This document shows positions 39,897-50,868 of a stretch of 64,000 nt of DNA, in pieces. The stretch is taken from assembly GCF_014077005.1 (NCBI RefSeq), contig NZ_JACGVC010000045.1:1-64000 (forward strand). The letters run 5' to 3'. Each line of letters opens with the position of its first letter. Positions within the stretch are counted from its first letter, which is position 1. A program made the position numbers and the translations under genes. The notes below the pieces were generated by a model. The model was not told the origin of the DNA. It saw nothing but the letters and a program-made list of their open reading frames with translations, and ran no database searches. This stretch comes from Colwellia sp. MB3u-45 (GTDB taxonomy: Bacteria > Pseudomonadota > Gammaproteobacteria > Enterobacterales > Alteromonadaceae).

Positions 39897-41285
39897 CTAT
39901 TTAATCAGTTCAATTAACTCATGAATAGTTTTTACGGGTGATATTTTAGCGCCTAAGCCTTCCATCGATTTATGATAATTTCGAAACGGAATAAATATTT
40001 CAGTAAAGCCATGTTGAGCCGCTTCTTTAACCCGCGGCACACCACTGTCAATCGGACGCACATCACCATTTAAGCTCAACTCACCCATGATGCAGGTGGT
40101 TCTTGGGATAACAAATTCATTCAAGCTGCTTAACAATGCTGTCACTAACGCAAGATCAATACAGGTTTCTGACTCGTCTATTTTTAGACCGCCAATAATA
40201 TTGAAAAATGTATCATGATAAATTTTGGTTTTGGTATGTTTGCGTAAAATTCCGGTTAACATCTTAATACGGTTCATATTGAGGCCAACACAAACACGTT
40301 GTGGAAACTCAGCTTCGGTTTCTGTGGTGAGACACTGAATTTCTAATAATAAGTTTCGATTGCCTTTGCGAATACAAGTAATGGCTGAGCCAGGTGATTC
40401 AGTGCTCGAGCCGGATAAAAATATTTCACTGGGATTATCAACACTGAGCATACCGCGTTCACACATTTTAAAAATGCCCACGGTATCAATGTCACCAAAG
40501 CGATTTTTATTCGCTCTTAAGGTGCGTATTTGGCCATCATTAGTGTCGATATGTAGTAAGGCGTCAACAATATGCACTAAGGTTTGAGGTCCGGCAATTT
40601 CATTGTTTTTATTAACATGGGCAATCAGAAACATAGTGACGTTATTTTGTTTACAGTATTGCGTTAACAACTGAGCGGCACCTTTTACCTGTGATGGTGA
40701 GCCTGGGCTACCATTGGCATTGTCGGTAACTACAGCTTGAATGGAGTCAATAACGGCAAACTTGATTTTCTTTTGCTCTAGCTCCTCAATAATGGCTTCA
40801 ACACTGGTTTCTGACAACAAGTACAATTCGTCTGGATTATACTCAAGCTTTAAACGTTGGACCCTATTTTTGAACTGCGAAAGCGACTCTTCGGCAGTAC
40901 AATAAAGTGACGGCATTATTTTTGACATACGGGCAACTAAATCGGACAGTAAGGTAGTTTTCCCCGCGCCTGGATCACCTGATACAATATTGACAGAGCC
41001 TGTGGTAACGCCGCCACATAATACTCGGTCAAGCTCACCTATGCCGGTTAATTGCTTTTCAGCCTCAGTAGAGGCTATTTCATTGATTTTTTTAGAGCCA
41101 CCGCCAGTACCACCGGCATAGCCGCCGGTTGAGATACGACTTTTTGTTGGGTTTTTACTTTGGCTGGCGGGGATTTTCATCTCAGCTAAGGTATTCCATG
41201 CCCCGCATCGGCATTGTCCCTGCCAACGAGGGTAGTTCATGCCGCAATCGGTACAAACGAATTCTAATTTTGCTAACTTTGCCAT
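39897..41285 (-). CDS. radA: DNA repair protein RadA
   Basis: The 462-residue protein has an N-terminal zinc finger, a RecA-like ATPase with the Walker A motif GDPGAGKTT, the RadA-specific KNRFG motif, and a C-terminal Lon protease-like domain. RadA drives branch migration in recombination repair. In the finger the first pair is Cys11-x2-Cys14 as usual, but the second is Cys25-x-Cys27 (GQCRCGAW) instead of the usual C-x2-C, one residue shorter. The gene is divergent from the PilZ protein gene. Confidence 0.95.
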   Translation of the reverse strand: MAKLAKLEFVCTDCGMNYPRWQGQCRCGAWNTLAEMKIPASQSKNPTKSRISTGGYAGGTGGGSKKINEIASTEAEKQLTGIGELDRVLCGGVTTGSVNIVSGDPGAGKTTLLSDLVARMSKIMPSLYCTAEESLSQFKNRVQRLKLEYNPDELYLLSETSVEAIIEELEQKKIKFAVIDSIQAVVTDNANGSPGSPSQVKGAAQLLTQYCKQNNVTMFLIAHVNKNNEIAGPQTLVHIVDALLHIDTNDGQIRTLRANKNRFGDIDTVGIFKMCERGMLSVDNPSEIFLSGSSTESPGSAITCIRKGNRNLLLEIQCLTTETEAEFPQRVCVGLNMNRIKMLTGILRKHTKTKIYHDTFFNIIGGLKIDESETCIDLALVTALLSSLNEFVIPRTTCIMGELSLNGDVRPIDSGVPRVKEAAQHGFTEIFIPFRNYHKSMEGLGAKISPVKTIHELIELIK

Positions 41286-41646
41286 TGGGCTGCCTATTGT
41301 CTAAATTTAAATTTTTTAACCTCTTGCTATGCAATCAGTCAAAATCATGACAAAACATCAAGGTGAAATGCTTAAATGCTGTTTGTCAGAAAAATTATTA
41401 TGCTTTATATTCAGGGTTTTAGTTGAACTAATGTCAGTATTTAGTTTATGGTAAACAAAGTTTTTTAGTTCTACTGCTTTTAGAGCAAGTTAACAGGTAT
41501 AGTTATTGCTTTGAAACAGTTAAAGATAAATTGTTTACTATTCAACGTTGAATATAGTGTTGTGGTGTTGATTTTATAACATGGTACGGATACTAAGTTA
41601 ATATACGATGCGTAGTTGGCTTTATTGTAAAGATATTGAAGCGTAA
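41286..41646. other. Divergent promoter region radA / PilZ protein
   Basis: This 361-base AT-rich gap lies between divergent genes and should hold both promoters. I see no ORF with coding character and no strong repeat. Confidence 0.45.
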
Positions 41647-44100
41647 ATGAATAAAGATTTTTCAAAATATAAAAAAATTATTGATGAATTTAGTGGCCAA
41701 GTCTTAAACAGTGACTTTGAAACTAAATTTTATGCTGTCTCCAAGAACCTTCCGCAGACTGAACGTTTTCTGTTAAAAATGGAATTAAAACGTCTTGCTG
41801 CACCTTGTACTCGTTTGATTGATTTACGAGGTCTTGTCGATGGTGAATGTAAGATTTTTCAACATGAACAAAGGATACACTTTTTAGACAATGTGGCCAG
41901 TTTAGTTTTTACAGAAGCGTTTACGCGTTATGGCAGCTATAGTTTGGCTGTCTACGAAGCAACGATGAATACCGAAAATAACTTTCGGGTTATTTATCAA
42001 AAAGAGAAAGCTCAGCTCAGTAAAGGCTCGCCAGAAGCCAGTACTAAAATACTTGAAAAATCACAATATCCAGCAAAATTTTATAGTTTTGGTCCTTATC
42101 ATAATCGCATTGAAGAGCGGATGAATTTTGTCATCTCGATTCAAGTCACTATCGGTAATGATCGAATATTTAAATGTAGCACTTTAGACTTAAGTGTCAG
42201 TGGCTGTAAGTTCAAAGTGAATGACCTCAGGCCTATTGCTATTGGTCAAAAAATCACAATACGTTTCAGTGGCTTGGAAGACCAGTTTCAACTGATGGCT
42301 GAGAGCGACTTTATTTATGAAGTTAAAAATTTGACCCTATTAGATAACATGCAGCTAGTGGGTGTTAAAAGAGCTCATCAAGACAAGTCTGGCCCCAATA
42401 GTTTTACCCAATATATGCTTAGCTTTATTCAAGAGAATAAACGTCGCTACAAAATCAATTTAGATAATACTATTAGTGCCTTGCAAGCTCGCAGTTTTGA
42501 ACAATATGTGCTGCCTAAATCTAATGAACTACCTGTTTTTATTGAAAAAAACAATACTAGCTTAACGCCAAAATATGCGCTGACTTGCCCTAATAACCAA
42601 GGTCTTTATCAGTATTGGCAGGATGAACAACATAATTCGACATTATTTTGTTTAATTACACCAGAACGAATCACTCGACTTAAAAAGCTGGCGCTATCTG
42701 GACAGTCGCTATTAGTGTTTAGTTTTATTCATCAAAGCCAAGGTAAGTCATATTTTTATACTGCCGATGAACTACAGCTTGGCGATGATGCTGAATTTAT
42801 GACGCAATTTTTGGCTTTTGCAGCGTCAAAAGAAAACTTCTTAATTACCCAACTGGCTTTGTTGGATGTAGTGCCAAGTCGCGGCCAGTCAAATTTTACT
42901 TTATCTAATAGTATGACTGAGAAAAACGCGTATTTAAATGCGCCACTATCTAATGAGATTCAGGCATTATTGGCTAAAACACCTTATATTGTTGTGGTAA
43001 ATGATGTTACACAAAATGAAAGCGTTCAGGCATATCAATCCTTGTCTTATGAGGGCATTAACAGCGTTAAATTGAAAAAATTTGGTCATAAACGCTTAAG
43101 TGAAAAGTTGATTGTTGATAACATCGGCATAAACTATAGAAATAAGCGACAAGAGTTACGTTTTACTTATAAAACGCCAGTTCATGTTGAAATTAATGAT
43201 GTTATTTTAACCGGCGTTTCTCTTGATTTTTCTCCCTCTGGTTTGAAGGTTTCACTCGATAAAACAACCATGTTGCTCAAGGGTGACATGGTTTACTTAA
43301 GTTTCCCTAAGCTACAAAAAATAACTTCAGCGTTTGCTTTAACTGACTTACCCTATGAAGTTGTGCGGGTAAATAGTGCTAAAAATATTATTAATTTACG
43401 GGTTTTTGTTCAGCAGCATCAACATATTGGCCGTAAATTTTTTAAAGCTTTGATTGATAAAAACAGCGATAAATTAACCTCTGACGAATATGATACGTTT
43501 AGCCCCGACTTAGCCAGAGCATTGCGTAATATCTACAGTGCAAGTTCAACCGTTCCTGCGCTTGTTATGCAAACAAGTGGTAGTCGTTATAAATCAGAAG
43601 TTATTGCTGGTGGAGACTGTCATAGCAACTTAATGTCAGTAATGCAGCAATTAAGTGATGGTAATTTATATTACAACTTATATCCTATCTTGGGTCACGC
43701 GGATATAATGCCAAGCTTAAGTGTTAAGCTAAAAAAAATGCAGGAAATGGACTCTCCCAGTTGCCATGTACTTTATATTGCGCTTAAGGCTAGTGTTGAC
43801 ACGGTAGACAAAGCGGTCAGTATAAAATTGTCTTCAGAGTTAAACAGTGAAGCATTAAAACAAGGCTTTATTCATCAGGCGCTGAAAAATGGACAATTTT
43901 TCTGTCTGATGATAAAGCTTTCACGCGTTGGCGAACCTGACATGAGCTACCTTCATCATGAATTAAGTTATATTAGTGCTTATGCACTTCATCGCGGTAA
44001 ACAAATTGAACAAAATATTTGGAGTGTTTCCGGCATTGCACAAATTTTTGATATCAGCCAAGAAGCGCTTTTTCGCTATGGTTTAACGCGCAACGCTTAA
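41647..44100 (+). CDS. Large protein with two PilZ domains (c-di-GMP effector candidate)
   Basis: The 817-residue soluble protein holds two PilZ-like regions. The first has RIEERMNF near residue 154 and DLSVSGCKF near 181; the second has KRQELRF near 501 and DFSPSGLKV near 527. These correspond to the RxxxR and D/NxSxxG c-di-GMP-binding motifs. The remaining stretches, including residues 1-140 and the C-terminal 200, match no domain I recognise. No membrane segment is visible. It stands alone between radA and serB. The role in motility or biofilm control is inferred from the domain only. Confidence 0.82.
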   Translation: MNKDFSKYKKIIDEFSGQVLNSDFETKFYAVSKNLPQTERFLLKMELKRLAAPCTRLIDLRGLVDGECKIFQHEQRIHFLDNVASLVFTEAFTRYGSYSLAVYEATMNTENNFRVIYQKEKAQLSKGSPEASTKILEKSQYPAKFYSFGPYHNRIEERMNFVISIQVTIGNDRIFKCSTLDLSVSGCKFKVNDLRPIAIGQKITIRFSGLEDQFQLMAESDFIYEVKNLTLLDNMQLVGVKRAHQDKSGPNSFTQYMLSFIQENKRRYKINLDNTISALQARSFEQYVLPKSNELPVFIEKNNTSLTPKYALTCPNNQGLYQYWQDEQHNSTLFCLITPERITRLKKLALSGQSLLVFSFIHQSQGKSYFYTADELQLGDDAEFMTQFLAFAASKENFLITQLALLDVVPSRGQSNFTLSNSMTEKNAYLNAPLSNEIQALLAKTPYIVVVNDVTQNESVQAYQSLSYEGINSVKLKKFGHKRLSEKLIVDNIGINYRNKRQELRFTYKTPVHVEINDVILTGVSLDFSPSGLKVSLDKTTMLLKGDMVYLSFPKLQKITSAFALTDLPYEVVRVNSAKNIINLRVFVQQHQHIGRKFFKALIDKNSDKLTSDEYDTFSPDLARALRNIYSASSTVPALVMQTSGSRYKSEVIAGGDCHSNLMSVMQQLSDGNLYYNLYPILGHADIMPSLSVKLKKMQEMDSPSCHVLYIALKASVDTVDKAVSIKLSSELNSEALKQGFIHQALKNGQFFCLMIKLSRVGEPDMSYLHHELSYISAYALHRGKQIEQNIWSVSGIAQIFDISQEALFRYGLTRNA

Positions 44101-44125
44101 AACTTTATTACTAGGGCTGATACCA

Positions 44126-44213
44126 AGTTGATTAATTAAGTGATCAGATTTCTCATTTTAACCATTAACCATTAACCATTAACCATTAACCATGAGCAGA
44201 TAATTAATCAACT
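44126..44213. repeat. Heptamer tandem repeat inside an inverted repeat
   Basis: A 13-bp inverted repeat, AGTTGATTAATTA (44126-44138) and TAATTAATCAACT (44201-44213), encloses about five copies of the 7-bp unit TTAACCA (44159-44193). It sits in the gap between the convergent PilZ and serB genes. Part of the right half resembles 19633-19670, so it may be one member of a dispersed palindromic family. Confidence 0.75.
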
Positions 44214-44279
44214 GGCGATGACATATTAACGCTGAAAATGTTGGGGCAAGTTAGCTAAGGGCTAACGGCCCCTGAAGAT

Positions 44280-45314
44280 CTACTTAAGCCAATGCAACAA
44301 ACAATCTAGGCCTGAGGTGGTAATACAAGCATCAGCTTGCGCTAGTACTAAAGGCTTAGCGTGAAAGGCAACACCTAAGTGTGCAGCGGCCATCATGACT
44401 AAATCGTTGGCACCATCGCCCATAGCAACTGTTTGTGTCGGCGCAATATTAAATTCATTTTTCAGCTGTACTAAGCAATTTGCTTTGGCTTTGGCGTCAA
44501 TAACTTCACCTAGCACTTTTCCGGTTAAAAGATTATTTTTTATTTCTAAAACGTTAGCCACAGCAGCGTCAAGTGATAACATTTGTTTTAAGTGGTCGGC
44601 AAAATAGGTAAAGCCGCCTGAGGCAATAGCAACGCGCCAGTGATGTTTTTTCAGTTCGCTAACTAAGGTTTCTAAGCCTTCCATTAAGGGGATGTTACTG
44701 GCGACTTGTGCCAAAATGTTTTCAGGCGCATGCTCAAGTTTAGCAACACGTTGATGTAAACTCTGGCTGAAATCTAGCTCTCCTAACATGGCCAGTTCAG
44801 TCACTGCTGCTACTTCTTCACCAACACCGGCCAGTGCCGCTATTTCATCGATACATTCAATTTTTATGGTGGTTGAGTCCATATCCATAACCAATAAGCC
44901 AGGTATTGAAAGTGTTGGCGCATTCATTAATAACGCCGATTCAATTTGTTCACTAATATTAAAGTTGGCGAGGCGATCTCGTGCCTGTTTAATATCCTTT
45001 ACTTGTACGCCAAATCGATAGCTTGTGGCGTTATTACGCTGATTAATTTTATGCAGACAGTGCAGGGTTAATTCACACACGCTCAACAAATTGACTAAGG
45101 TAGTAACTTTAAGATCACCAAAAACAATAAGCTCTAGGGTTTCTGATGAATTTTTTGGGGTTGATGATTCATTATTATCAAATAAAACAAAGGCTTGTTG
45201 CGCTTTATCAAAAACAATGGCGATATTGTTCGAGCTTGAGTCAACCGGTAGCCATTGTGTTAAATTTAAGTGCTGGATATTGTCTAAAGAAACTGATTTT
45301 TTTTGGGTTGTCAC
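44280..45314 (-). CDS. serB: Phosphoserine phosphatase
   Basis: The 344-residue protein has the HAD-type catalytic motif in LVMDMDSTTIKIECIDEIA, a downstream SGGFTYFADHL block and GDGANDLVMM, which together mark SerB. It makes L-serine from phosphoserine. The N-terminal 130 residues form the extra regulatory-type region found in gammaproteobacterial SerB. The start is a GTG with AAGG upstream. It is back to back with the smp-like gene, the same pairing seen in E. coli (serB and ytjB). Confidence 0.93.
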   Translation of the reverse strand: MTTQKKSVSLDNIQHLNLTQWLPVDSSSNNIAIVFDKAQQAFVLFDNNESSTPKNSSETLELIVFGDLKVTTLVNLLSVCELTLHCLHKINQRNNATSYRFGVQVKDIKQARDRLANFNISEQIESALLMNAPTLSIPGLLVMDMDSTTIKIECIDEIAALAGVGEEVAAVTELAMLGELDFSQSLHQRVAKLEHAPENILAQVASNIPLMEGLETLVSELKKHHWRVAIASGGFTYFADHLKQMLSLDAAVANVLEIKNNLLTGKVLGEVIDAKAKANCLVQLKNEFNIAPTQTVAMGDGANDLVMMAAAHLGVAFHAKPLVLAQADACITTSGLDCLLHWLK

Positions 45315-45421
45315 GATACTGCCTTATATGAAAAACACGATTTAAAATAACTGTCCTAGTATAAAAAGTTGAAATATGGTTCTATAATGCAGTTATAGAA
45401 ATATAGGAAGCAATTCGTTTG

Positions 45422-46024
45422 ATGAAGCAAATAGAACAGCCTTTATACCCTAAATTATCACCGATTTATAATAAAATATTACAATTAGCGCTCGCTATTT
45501 TATTGCTGGTATTTTTGATGGATTTTTGGGTAACTAGTCGTGATAGTCAGCAACAACAGATCCAAGCTCATGCCAATAAAATGGGCAAGCTTTATTTAGC
45601 GCAAGCAGCAACAAGCACCTTGCCTTATTTGGCACAAAACCCTAGCCAGTTACAGCAATATACCGACAACTTAGTGCAGCAGCCGTTAGTAAAGAGTGTG
45701 CACATTTATGGTATTACTGGGCAAAACATCGCCAGTTCAGAGCAAGCAGAATCTATTAATGATCTTTTTGGTCTTAGTCTGCGAAAAATTAACCAAACTG
45801 ATGATGTGATCCCTTTTGTGCAGGAATTGCGCACAGATAAATTGCACGGCTATATTCGACTCTCACTCTATCGCTCAATATTAGCCGATGAACTGATTAA
45901 AAATAGCCGTGATCAATACGATATTATGCGTTTGTTGATGATGGTTGCCGGTGTTATTGGCTTTCTCTTAACCCGTGGTTTAAATCGTTTCAGCCGTCAA
46001 GGTTTCAGGCCACCTAGCCGTTAG
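45422..46024 (+). CDS. SMP/YtjB family membrane protein
   Basis: The 200-residue protein has one N-terminal membrane helix (ILQLALAILLLVFLMDFWV), a periplasmic region of about 120 residues, and a second hydrophobic segment near the C-terminus (LLMMVAGVIGFLLTRGL). The topology and its position divergent from serB match the Smp/YtjB family, whose function is unclear. An AGGAAG Shine-Dalgarno lies upstream; ATG 45422 is used, although a TTG one codon earlier is better spaced from it. Confidence 0.78.
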   Translation: MKQIEQPLYPKLSPIYNKILQLALAILLLVFLMDFWVTSRDSQQQQIQAHANKMGKLYLAQAATSTLPYLAQNPSQLQQYTDNLVQQPLVKSVHIYGITGQNIASSEQAESINDLFGLSLRKINQTDDVIPFVQELRTDKLHGYIRLSLYRSILADELIKNSRDQYDIMRLLMMVAGVIGFLLTRGLNRFSRQGFRPPSR

Positions 46025-46045
46025 TGTAAAGCATTTATGTTTTAC

Positions 46046-46855
46046 CTAGCTTTTAGCGAAAGCTAAAGCAGTGTTTATATTCGACTCCAATGCATGGGCA
46101 AGTTCACTCGCTGATTCAGAGCGTATGCCCACCAGTGCTTGAAATACTTTGATCAGCTGTAAGGGCGAATTATCTTGGCCTTGAAAACCATATAATGGCA
46201 TTGACGGTGCGTCTGTTTCCAACACTAAGCTTGCTAGTGGTAGTCGTTTTATGGCTTTAATGGTTTTTTCCGCGCGTGGATAGGTAATTGTGCCGCCGAT
46301 ACCCAGCTTAAAACCTAAATCAATATACTGACATGCTTGCTGGTAACTACCTGAAAAAGCGTGAATAATTCCACCTTTAGTGAGGTTTTTTTGTCGTAGC
46401 ATAGCGACAATATGCTGATGCGATTTGCGATGATGAACAATAATGGGTAATTGGTAGGATTTTGCTAAGGTCAGTTGTTGTTCAAAAATTTGAATTTGCT
46501 GCGCTAAATTATTTTCTGCTTGAGCAATAACGCCATCAATACCCGCTTCACCGATAGCCACAATCTCATTGCGGTGGCTTTTAACTAAGTGTTCTAAAAC
46601 AGTCAGACTATCAGCATGTAAGTCATTGAGAAACCAAGGGTGAATACCTAAACACGGATGCAATGTTAGTGTTTCACTACTGTGATTTTTTGCTAGTGTT
46701 AGTGTCTTATGCCAGTTTTTAGGGCCAATGCTAGGTATAACGATATGATAGATATTCGCTTGCTGGCATTGCTTAAGTAATTCGGGTAAATTTTCAGAAA
46801 AAGCGTCAAAATCAAGATGACAATGGCTGTCGGTAAAGCTTAGCATGTCTGTCAT
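46046..46855 (-). CDS. TatD family metal-dependent hydrolase (YjjV-like)
   Basis: The 269-residue protein starts with FTDSHCHLDF, the metal-binding motif of TatD hydrolases, and continues with GEAGID, IVHHRKS, IIHAFSGS and VLETDAPSMPL, covering the expected histidine and acidic ligands. TatD members are DNases or related phosphodiesterases. It is closest to the YjjV branch by its HPWFLND and DAPSMPLYGFQGQDNSP patterns. A strong GGGGAG Shine-Dalgarno precedes the start. Its 3' end faces the smp-like gene. Confidence 0.88.
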   Translation of the reverse strand: MTDMLSFTDSHCHLDFDAFSENLPELLKQCQQANIYHIVIPSIGPKNWHKTLTLAKNHSSETLTLHPCLGIHPWFLNDLHADSLTVLEHLVKSHRNEIVAIGEAGIDGVIAQAENNLAQQIQIFEQQLTLAKSYQLPIIVHHRKSHQHIVAMLRQKNLTKGGIIHAFSGSYQQACQYIDLGFKLGIGGTITYPRAEKTIKAIKRLPLASLVLETDAPSMPLYGFQGQDNSPLQLIKVFQALVGIRSESASELAHALESNINTALAFAKS

Positions 46856-46949
46856 TTGCTCCCCCCACCTTAGGTTAACTAACCATTTTCGAAGTGTTAA
46901 TTCACTTTTTTAATGAGCGAATCAACACTACCTAGTATGGCTATTTTAT

Positions 46950-48689
46950 TTACATGCGTTCCATTACGTCAATGCCTAAAATATCTAAACCTTGTTTAAG
47001 TGTATTGGCAATTATGTAGCTTAGTGCCAGTCGCGATTGTTGTACATCACTGGCTATATCATCTTTTAATATTGGGCAGGCTTCATAAAAACTCATATAA
47101 AGACTGGCCAGTTCATATAAATAATTACACAGCAAGTTGGGTGTACATTCACTAATAACTGAGTCGATAACATTTTCTAGCTGCAATAACTTTAGTGCTA
47201 AGGCTTTTTCTTGTGGTTCAACAATAGCAATGGCGGGTAAGTTATTATTGGCTGAAAAGTCGGCTTTAGTAAAAATACTTTGAATACGTGAATAAGCATA
47301 TTGTAAGTAGGGCGCGGTAGCACCTTCAAAACTCAGCATGGTTTTCCAGTTGAAAATATAATCACTGGTACGGTTTTTTGATAAATCAGCAAACTTGACC
47401 GCGCCAATACCCACTTTTTTGGCAATTTCAGTTAAATGTGCTTCGCTGTAATCAGGGTTCTTTTCAGCAATAACGGCTTTGGCTCTAATAACGGCTTCAT
47501 CAAGTAATTCAGCTAGTTTTATTGTGCCACCCGTTCGTGTTTTAAATGGCTTACCGTCGTCTCCCATCATCATACCAAATGGGCAATGATCATAACTGAC
47601 ATGTTCAGGTAAGAAACCGGCCTTACGCGCGACAATTTCAACTTGCTTAAAGTGTAAAGCTTGACGAGCGTCAGTAAAAATAATAATACGATCAGCTTTT
47701 AACTGACCACTTCTGTAGCGACAAGCTGAAAGGTCGGTGGTGGCATATAAGTAACCGCCGCCAGACTTTTGCACGATAAATACTGAGGGATCACCATCTT
47801 TGTTGGCCATTTCATTAATAAACACAACTTTAGCGCCTTGATCTTCTACCGCTATTTTTTGTGCCATGAGTTCATCAATAACGTTTGATAAATCATTGTT
47901 ATAAGCACTTTCACCCATAATATCTTTGCGGGTTAAGGTCACGTTAAGTTTTTGATAAATATCTTCACTATGGCTAATTGAAATATCAATAAACTGTTGC
48001 CAAAGTTTTGCACAATGGCCATCGCCACTTTGCAGTTTTACGACGTAATCACGAGCACGATCAGCAAAACCGTCTTCGTTATCAAAACGCACTTTCGCTT
48101 CACGATAAAAGTTTTCTAAATCTGACAGGGCAGTTTCTGCCACTTCATTAGACGCTAACTTGTCGCTTAAATGGGCTAATAACATACCAAACTGTGTACC
48201 CCAATCACCCATGTGATTTTGGCGGATAACATGTTCACCACGAAACTCAAGCGCGCGCACAACGGCATCACCAATAATGGTTGAGCGTAAATGCCCTACG
48301 TGCATTTCTTTTGCCAGGTTAGGAGCAGAGTAATCAACAACAACATTTTGAGGCTTTATTGCTTGTATTACGCCTAAATTTTTGTCATTTGATATTTCAT
48401 TTAATTGCTTTGCTAACCAGCTTTTGTCTAAATGAATATTAATAAAGCCAGGGCCGGCTAATTCAACTTTTTCAGCGATACCGGTTAAGTCCAGGGCGGC
48501 AACTACTTTAGTTGCCAGTTCACGTGGATTGGTTTTTAATTTTTTAGCCGCACCCATGACACCATTAGCTTGGTAGTCACCAAAATTTGCTCGGTTAGAT
48601 AAACTTATCGCAGGGTTTGTGCCTTCTGGTAAACCTGCCGCGGTCATGGCTGCGCTAACTTTTTCATTCAGGATGTTGCTAATATTCAT
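46950..48689 (-). CDS. argS: Arginyl-tRNA synthetase
   Basis: The 579-residue class I synthetase has an N-terminal Add-1 domain, the HIGH motif as HVGHLRST preceded by SAPNLAKEM, and a C-terminal DALR anticodon-binding domain ending in LGIDVMERM. Length matches E. coli ArgS (577). As in most ArgRS there is no canonical KMSKS. It is followed by the TatD gene and preceded by prfC, all on the same strand, but gaps of about 95-130 bp allow separate promoters. Confidence 0.96.
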   Translation of the reverse strand: MNISNILNEKVSAAMTAAGLPEGTNPAISLSNRANFGDYQANGVMGAAKKLKTNPRELATKVVAALDLTGIAEKVELAGPGFINIHLDKSWLAKQLNEISNDKNLGVIQAIKPQNVVVDYSAPNLAKEMHVGHLRSTIIGDAVVRALEFRGEHVIRQNHMGDWGTQFGMLLAHLSDKLASNEVAETALSDLENFYREAKVRFDNEDGFADRARDYVVKLQSGDGHCAKLWQQFIDISISHSEDIYQKLNVTLTRKDIMGESAYNNDLSNVIDELMAQKIAVEDQGAKVVFINEMANKDGDPSVFIVQKSGGGYLYATTDLSACRYRSGQLKADRIIIFTDARQALHFKQVEIVARKAGFLPEHVSYDHCPFGMMMGDDGKPFKTRTGGTIKLAELLDEAVIRAKAVIAEKNPDYSEAHLTEIAKKVGIGAVKFADLSKNRTSDYIFNWKTMLSFEGATAPYLQYAYSRIQSIFTKADFSANNNLPAIAIVEPQEKALALKLLQLENVIDSVISECTPNLLCNYLYELASLYMSFYEACPILKDDIASDVQQSRLALSYIIANTLKQGLDILGIDVMERM

Positions 48690-48818
48690 TTAAATTAACT
48701 CTTCTTCGATTAAAGGCTCAAGTGAGCGGCGATAACTTGAGTGAATAAGCGTGATGCTTTTCATTACGCTTATGGATAAATTATCGGCTATCAATGGTTT
48801 TCACTTACAAGACACTTA

Positions 48819-50399
48819 TTAATGCTCGCGTGTTTTGTGAAACTCAATATCTGGGTGGCGCTCTTGCGCTAGGTTTAAGTTAACCATAGTAGGGGCGATA
48901 TAGGTTAAATTATTGCCACCATCAAGTGCTAGGTTATCATAAGCTTTCTTTTGAAATTGCTCTAAAGTGCGTTCATTATCACAACTACACCAACGTGCAG
49001 TTGCTACGCTGATCGGTTCATAAATAGCGTCAACTTTGTATTCAGTTTTTAAGCGTTGTACGACAACTTCAAACTGCAATACACCTACCGCACCAACGAT
49101 CATATCGTTAGAGTTGAAAGGTCTAAATACTTGTACTGCACCTTCTTCTGATAATTGGATCAGGCCTTTTTGTAATTGTTTGGCTTTGAGTGGATCGCGT
49201 AAACGAATACGACGGAACATTTCTGGCGCAAAATTTGGAATACCACTAAATTTCATATCTTCACCTGCGGTAAAGGTATCGCCAATTTGAATACTACCGT
49301 GGTTATGTAAGCCAATAATATCGCCGGCATAAGCTTGCTCAACATTAGCGCGATCACCGGCCATAAAAGTTACAGCATCCGCAATTCTAACGTCTTTGCC
49401 GATGCGGACTTGTTTCATCTTCATGCCTTTTTCGTACTTGCCTGAACAAATGCGCATAAAAGCAATGCGATCACGATGTTTAGGGTCCATGTTGGCTTGA
49501 ATTTTAAAGACAAAACCAGAAAACTTCTCTTCTTCAGCTCTAACAATTCGGGTGTCAGTTTCGCGCGATAATGGCTTGGGAGCCCAGCGAGTTAGACCGT
49601 TTAGCATATGGTCAACACCAAAGTTGCCCAATGCGGTACCAAAATATACCGGTGTTAATTCGCCTTTTAAAAATTCTTCATGATTAAATTCATGAGAAGC
49701 GCCAACAACCAGTGCTAATTCTTCACGTAAGTCTTCAGCGTAATTACCAATAACGGCATCTAGCTCTGGGTTATCTAAGCCTTTAATGACACGTTTTTCT
49801 TGAATAGTATGACCTTGACCTGTCTGATATAAAAATATCTCATCAGTCAAAATATTATAGACACCTTTAAACTCTTTACCCATGCCAATGGGCCAAGTAA
49901 TAGGGGCACACTTTATTTTTAGTATGTCTTCAACTTCATCCATAACTTCCATTGGATCTCGCACATCGCGGTCCATTTTATTCATGAAGGTAATGATAGG
50001 GGTGTCGCGTAAACGGGTAACTTCCATCAGTTTAATGGTACGCGCTTCAACACCTTTAGCTACGTCAATCACCATTAAGCAAGAGTCGACTGCGGTCAGT
50101 GTTCGATAAGTATCTTCTGAGAAGTCTTCATGGCCGGGGGTATCGAGCAAATTGACTAAACAATTGTTATACGGAAATTGCATTACAGAAGTGGTAATTG
50201 AAATACCACGTTCTTTTTCCATTTCCATCCAGTCAGATTTTGCATGTTGTCCCGACTTTTTACCTTTCACGGTACCTGCTTTTTGTATAGCTTGACCAAA
50301 AAGTAAGACCTTTTCAGTGATAGTCGTTTTACCTGCATCAGGGTGACTAATAATAGCGAAGGTGCGTCTAAGGTCGACTTCTTGCTGTTGTACAGACAT
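48819..50399 (-). CDS. prfC: Peptide chain release factor 3
   Basis: The 526-residue translational GTPase has the P-loop [14 protein letters not shown], switch regions [10 protein letters not shown] and [18 protein letters not shown], and the NKMDRD base-recognition motif. Ending, length and domain II/III sequences match RF3, which recycles RF1 and RF2 after termination, rather than EF-G. It is the rightmost clearly core gene before the accessory region. Confidence 0.96.
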   Translation of the reverse strand: MSVQQQEVDLRRTFAIISHPDAGKTTITEKVLLFGQAIQKAGTVKGKKSGQHAKSDWMEMEKERGISITTSVMQFPYNNCLVNLLDTPGHEDFSEDTYRTLTAVDSCLMVIDVAKGVEARTIKLMEVTRLRDTPIITFMNKMDRDVRDPMEVMDEVEDILKIKCAPITWPIGMGKEFKGVYNILTDEIFLYQTGQGHTIQEKRVIKGLDNPELDAVIGNYAEDLREELALVVGASHEFNHEEFLKGELTPVYFGTALGNFGVDHMLNGLTRWAPKPLSRETDTRIVRAEEEKFSGFVFKIQANMDPKHRDRIAFMRICSGKYEKGMKMKQVRIGKDVRIADAVTFMAGDRANVEQAYAGDIIGLHNHGSIQIGDTFTAGEDMKFSGIPNFAPEMFRRIRLRDPLKAKQLQKGLIQLSEEGAVQVFRPFNSNDMIVGAVGVLQFEVVVQRLKTEYKVDAIYEPISVATARWCSCDNERTLEQFQKKAYDNLALDGGNNLTYIAPTMVNLNLAQERHPDIEFHKTREH

Positions 50400-50868
50400 G
50401 CAAATTACCTGTTTTTAAAGTGGATGAAAAAAATTTAACTTAAATTTTAAAGCGCAACATTATAGCGAAAACAAGTGCGAAGGGCAGTAACAATATCTTG
50501 TATTGTCACTTTATTTTCTATTTTTTACCCTGATAGGCAATAGTTCTTGCTAGCCAGGGCATTTCTTTAATTGTGCTAAGGCAAATTTAAACTATTGATG
50601 TGCGCTTAATCAATGTTGGGTTAGCTTTTTTATCTAATGAATAACTAATAAACAACTAAAAAATAGTTAAGAAAGTAGTTCAGAAAGTAGTTCAGAAAAT
50701 ATAAATATGATCAGCCTTGAATGTTTTATAACTGATGATGTGATTTTGCTAAATAAGCTTATATTATTTAAAGTTTTTGTCTGTTCAGTGCAGTAGATAT
50801 TTGATTTGTTTTAAGTAAAGGAAAGCAAAGAAAAGGAAGGCGTTGTATTGTCGGTCAAGAACAGAAAT
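50400..50868. other. Intergenic region upstream of prfC, no gene seen
   Basis: About 470 AT-rich bases. A short direct repeat of AAAGTAGTTCAG (near 50670-50697) is visible. No ORF is supported; the prfC promoter should be here. Confidence 0.4.

Noticed and set aside
46950-48689. Missing KMSKS motif in argS as a sign of a defective synthetase
   Set aside because: Most arginyl-tRNA synthetases lack a canonical KMSKS, and the rest of the protein is complete.
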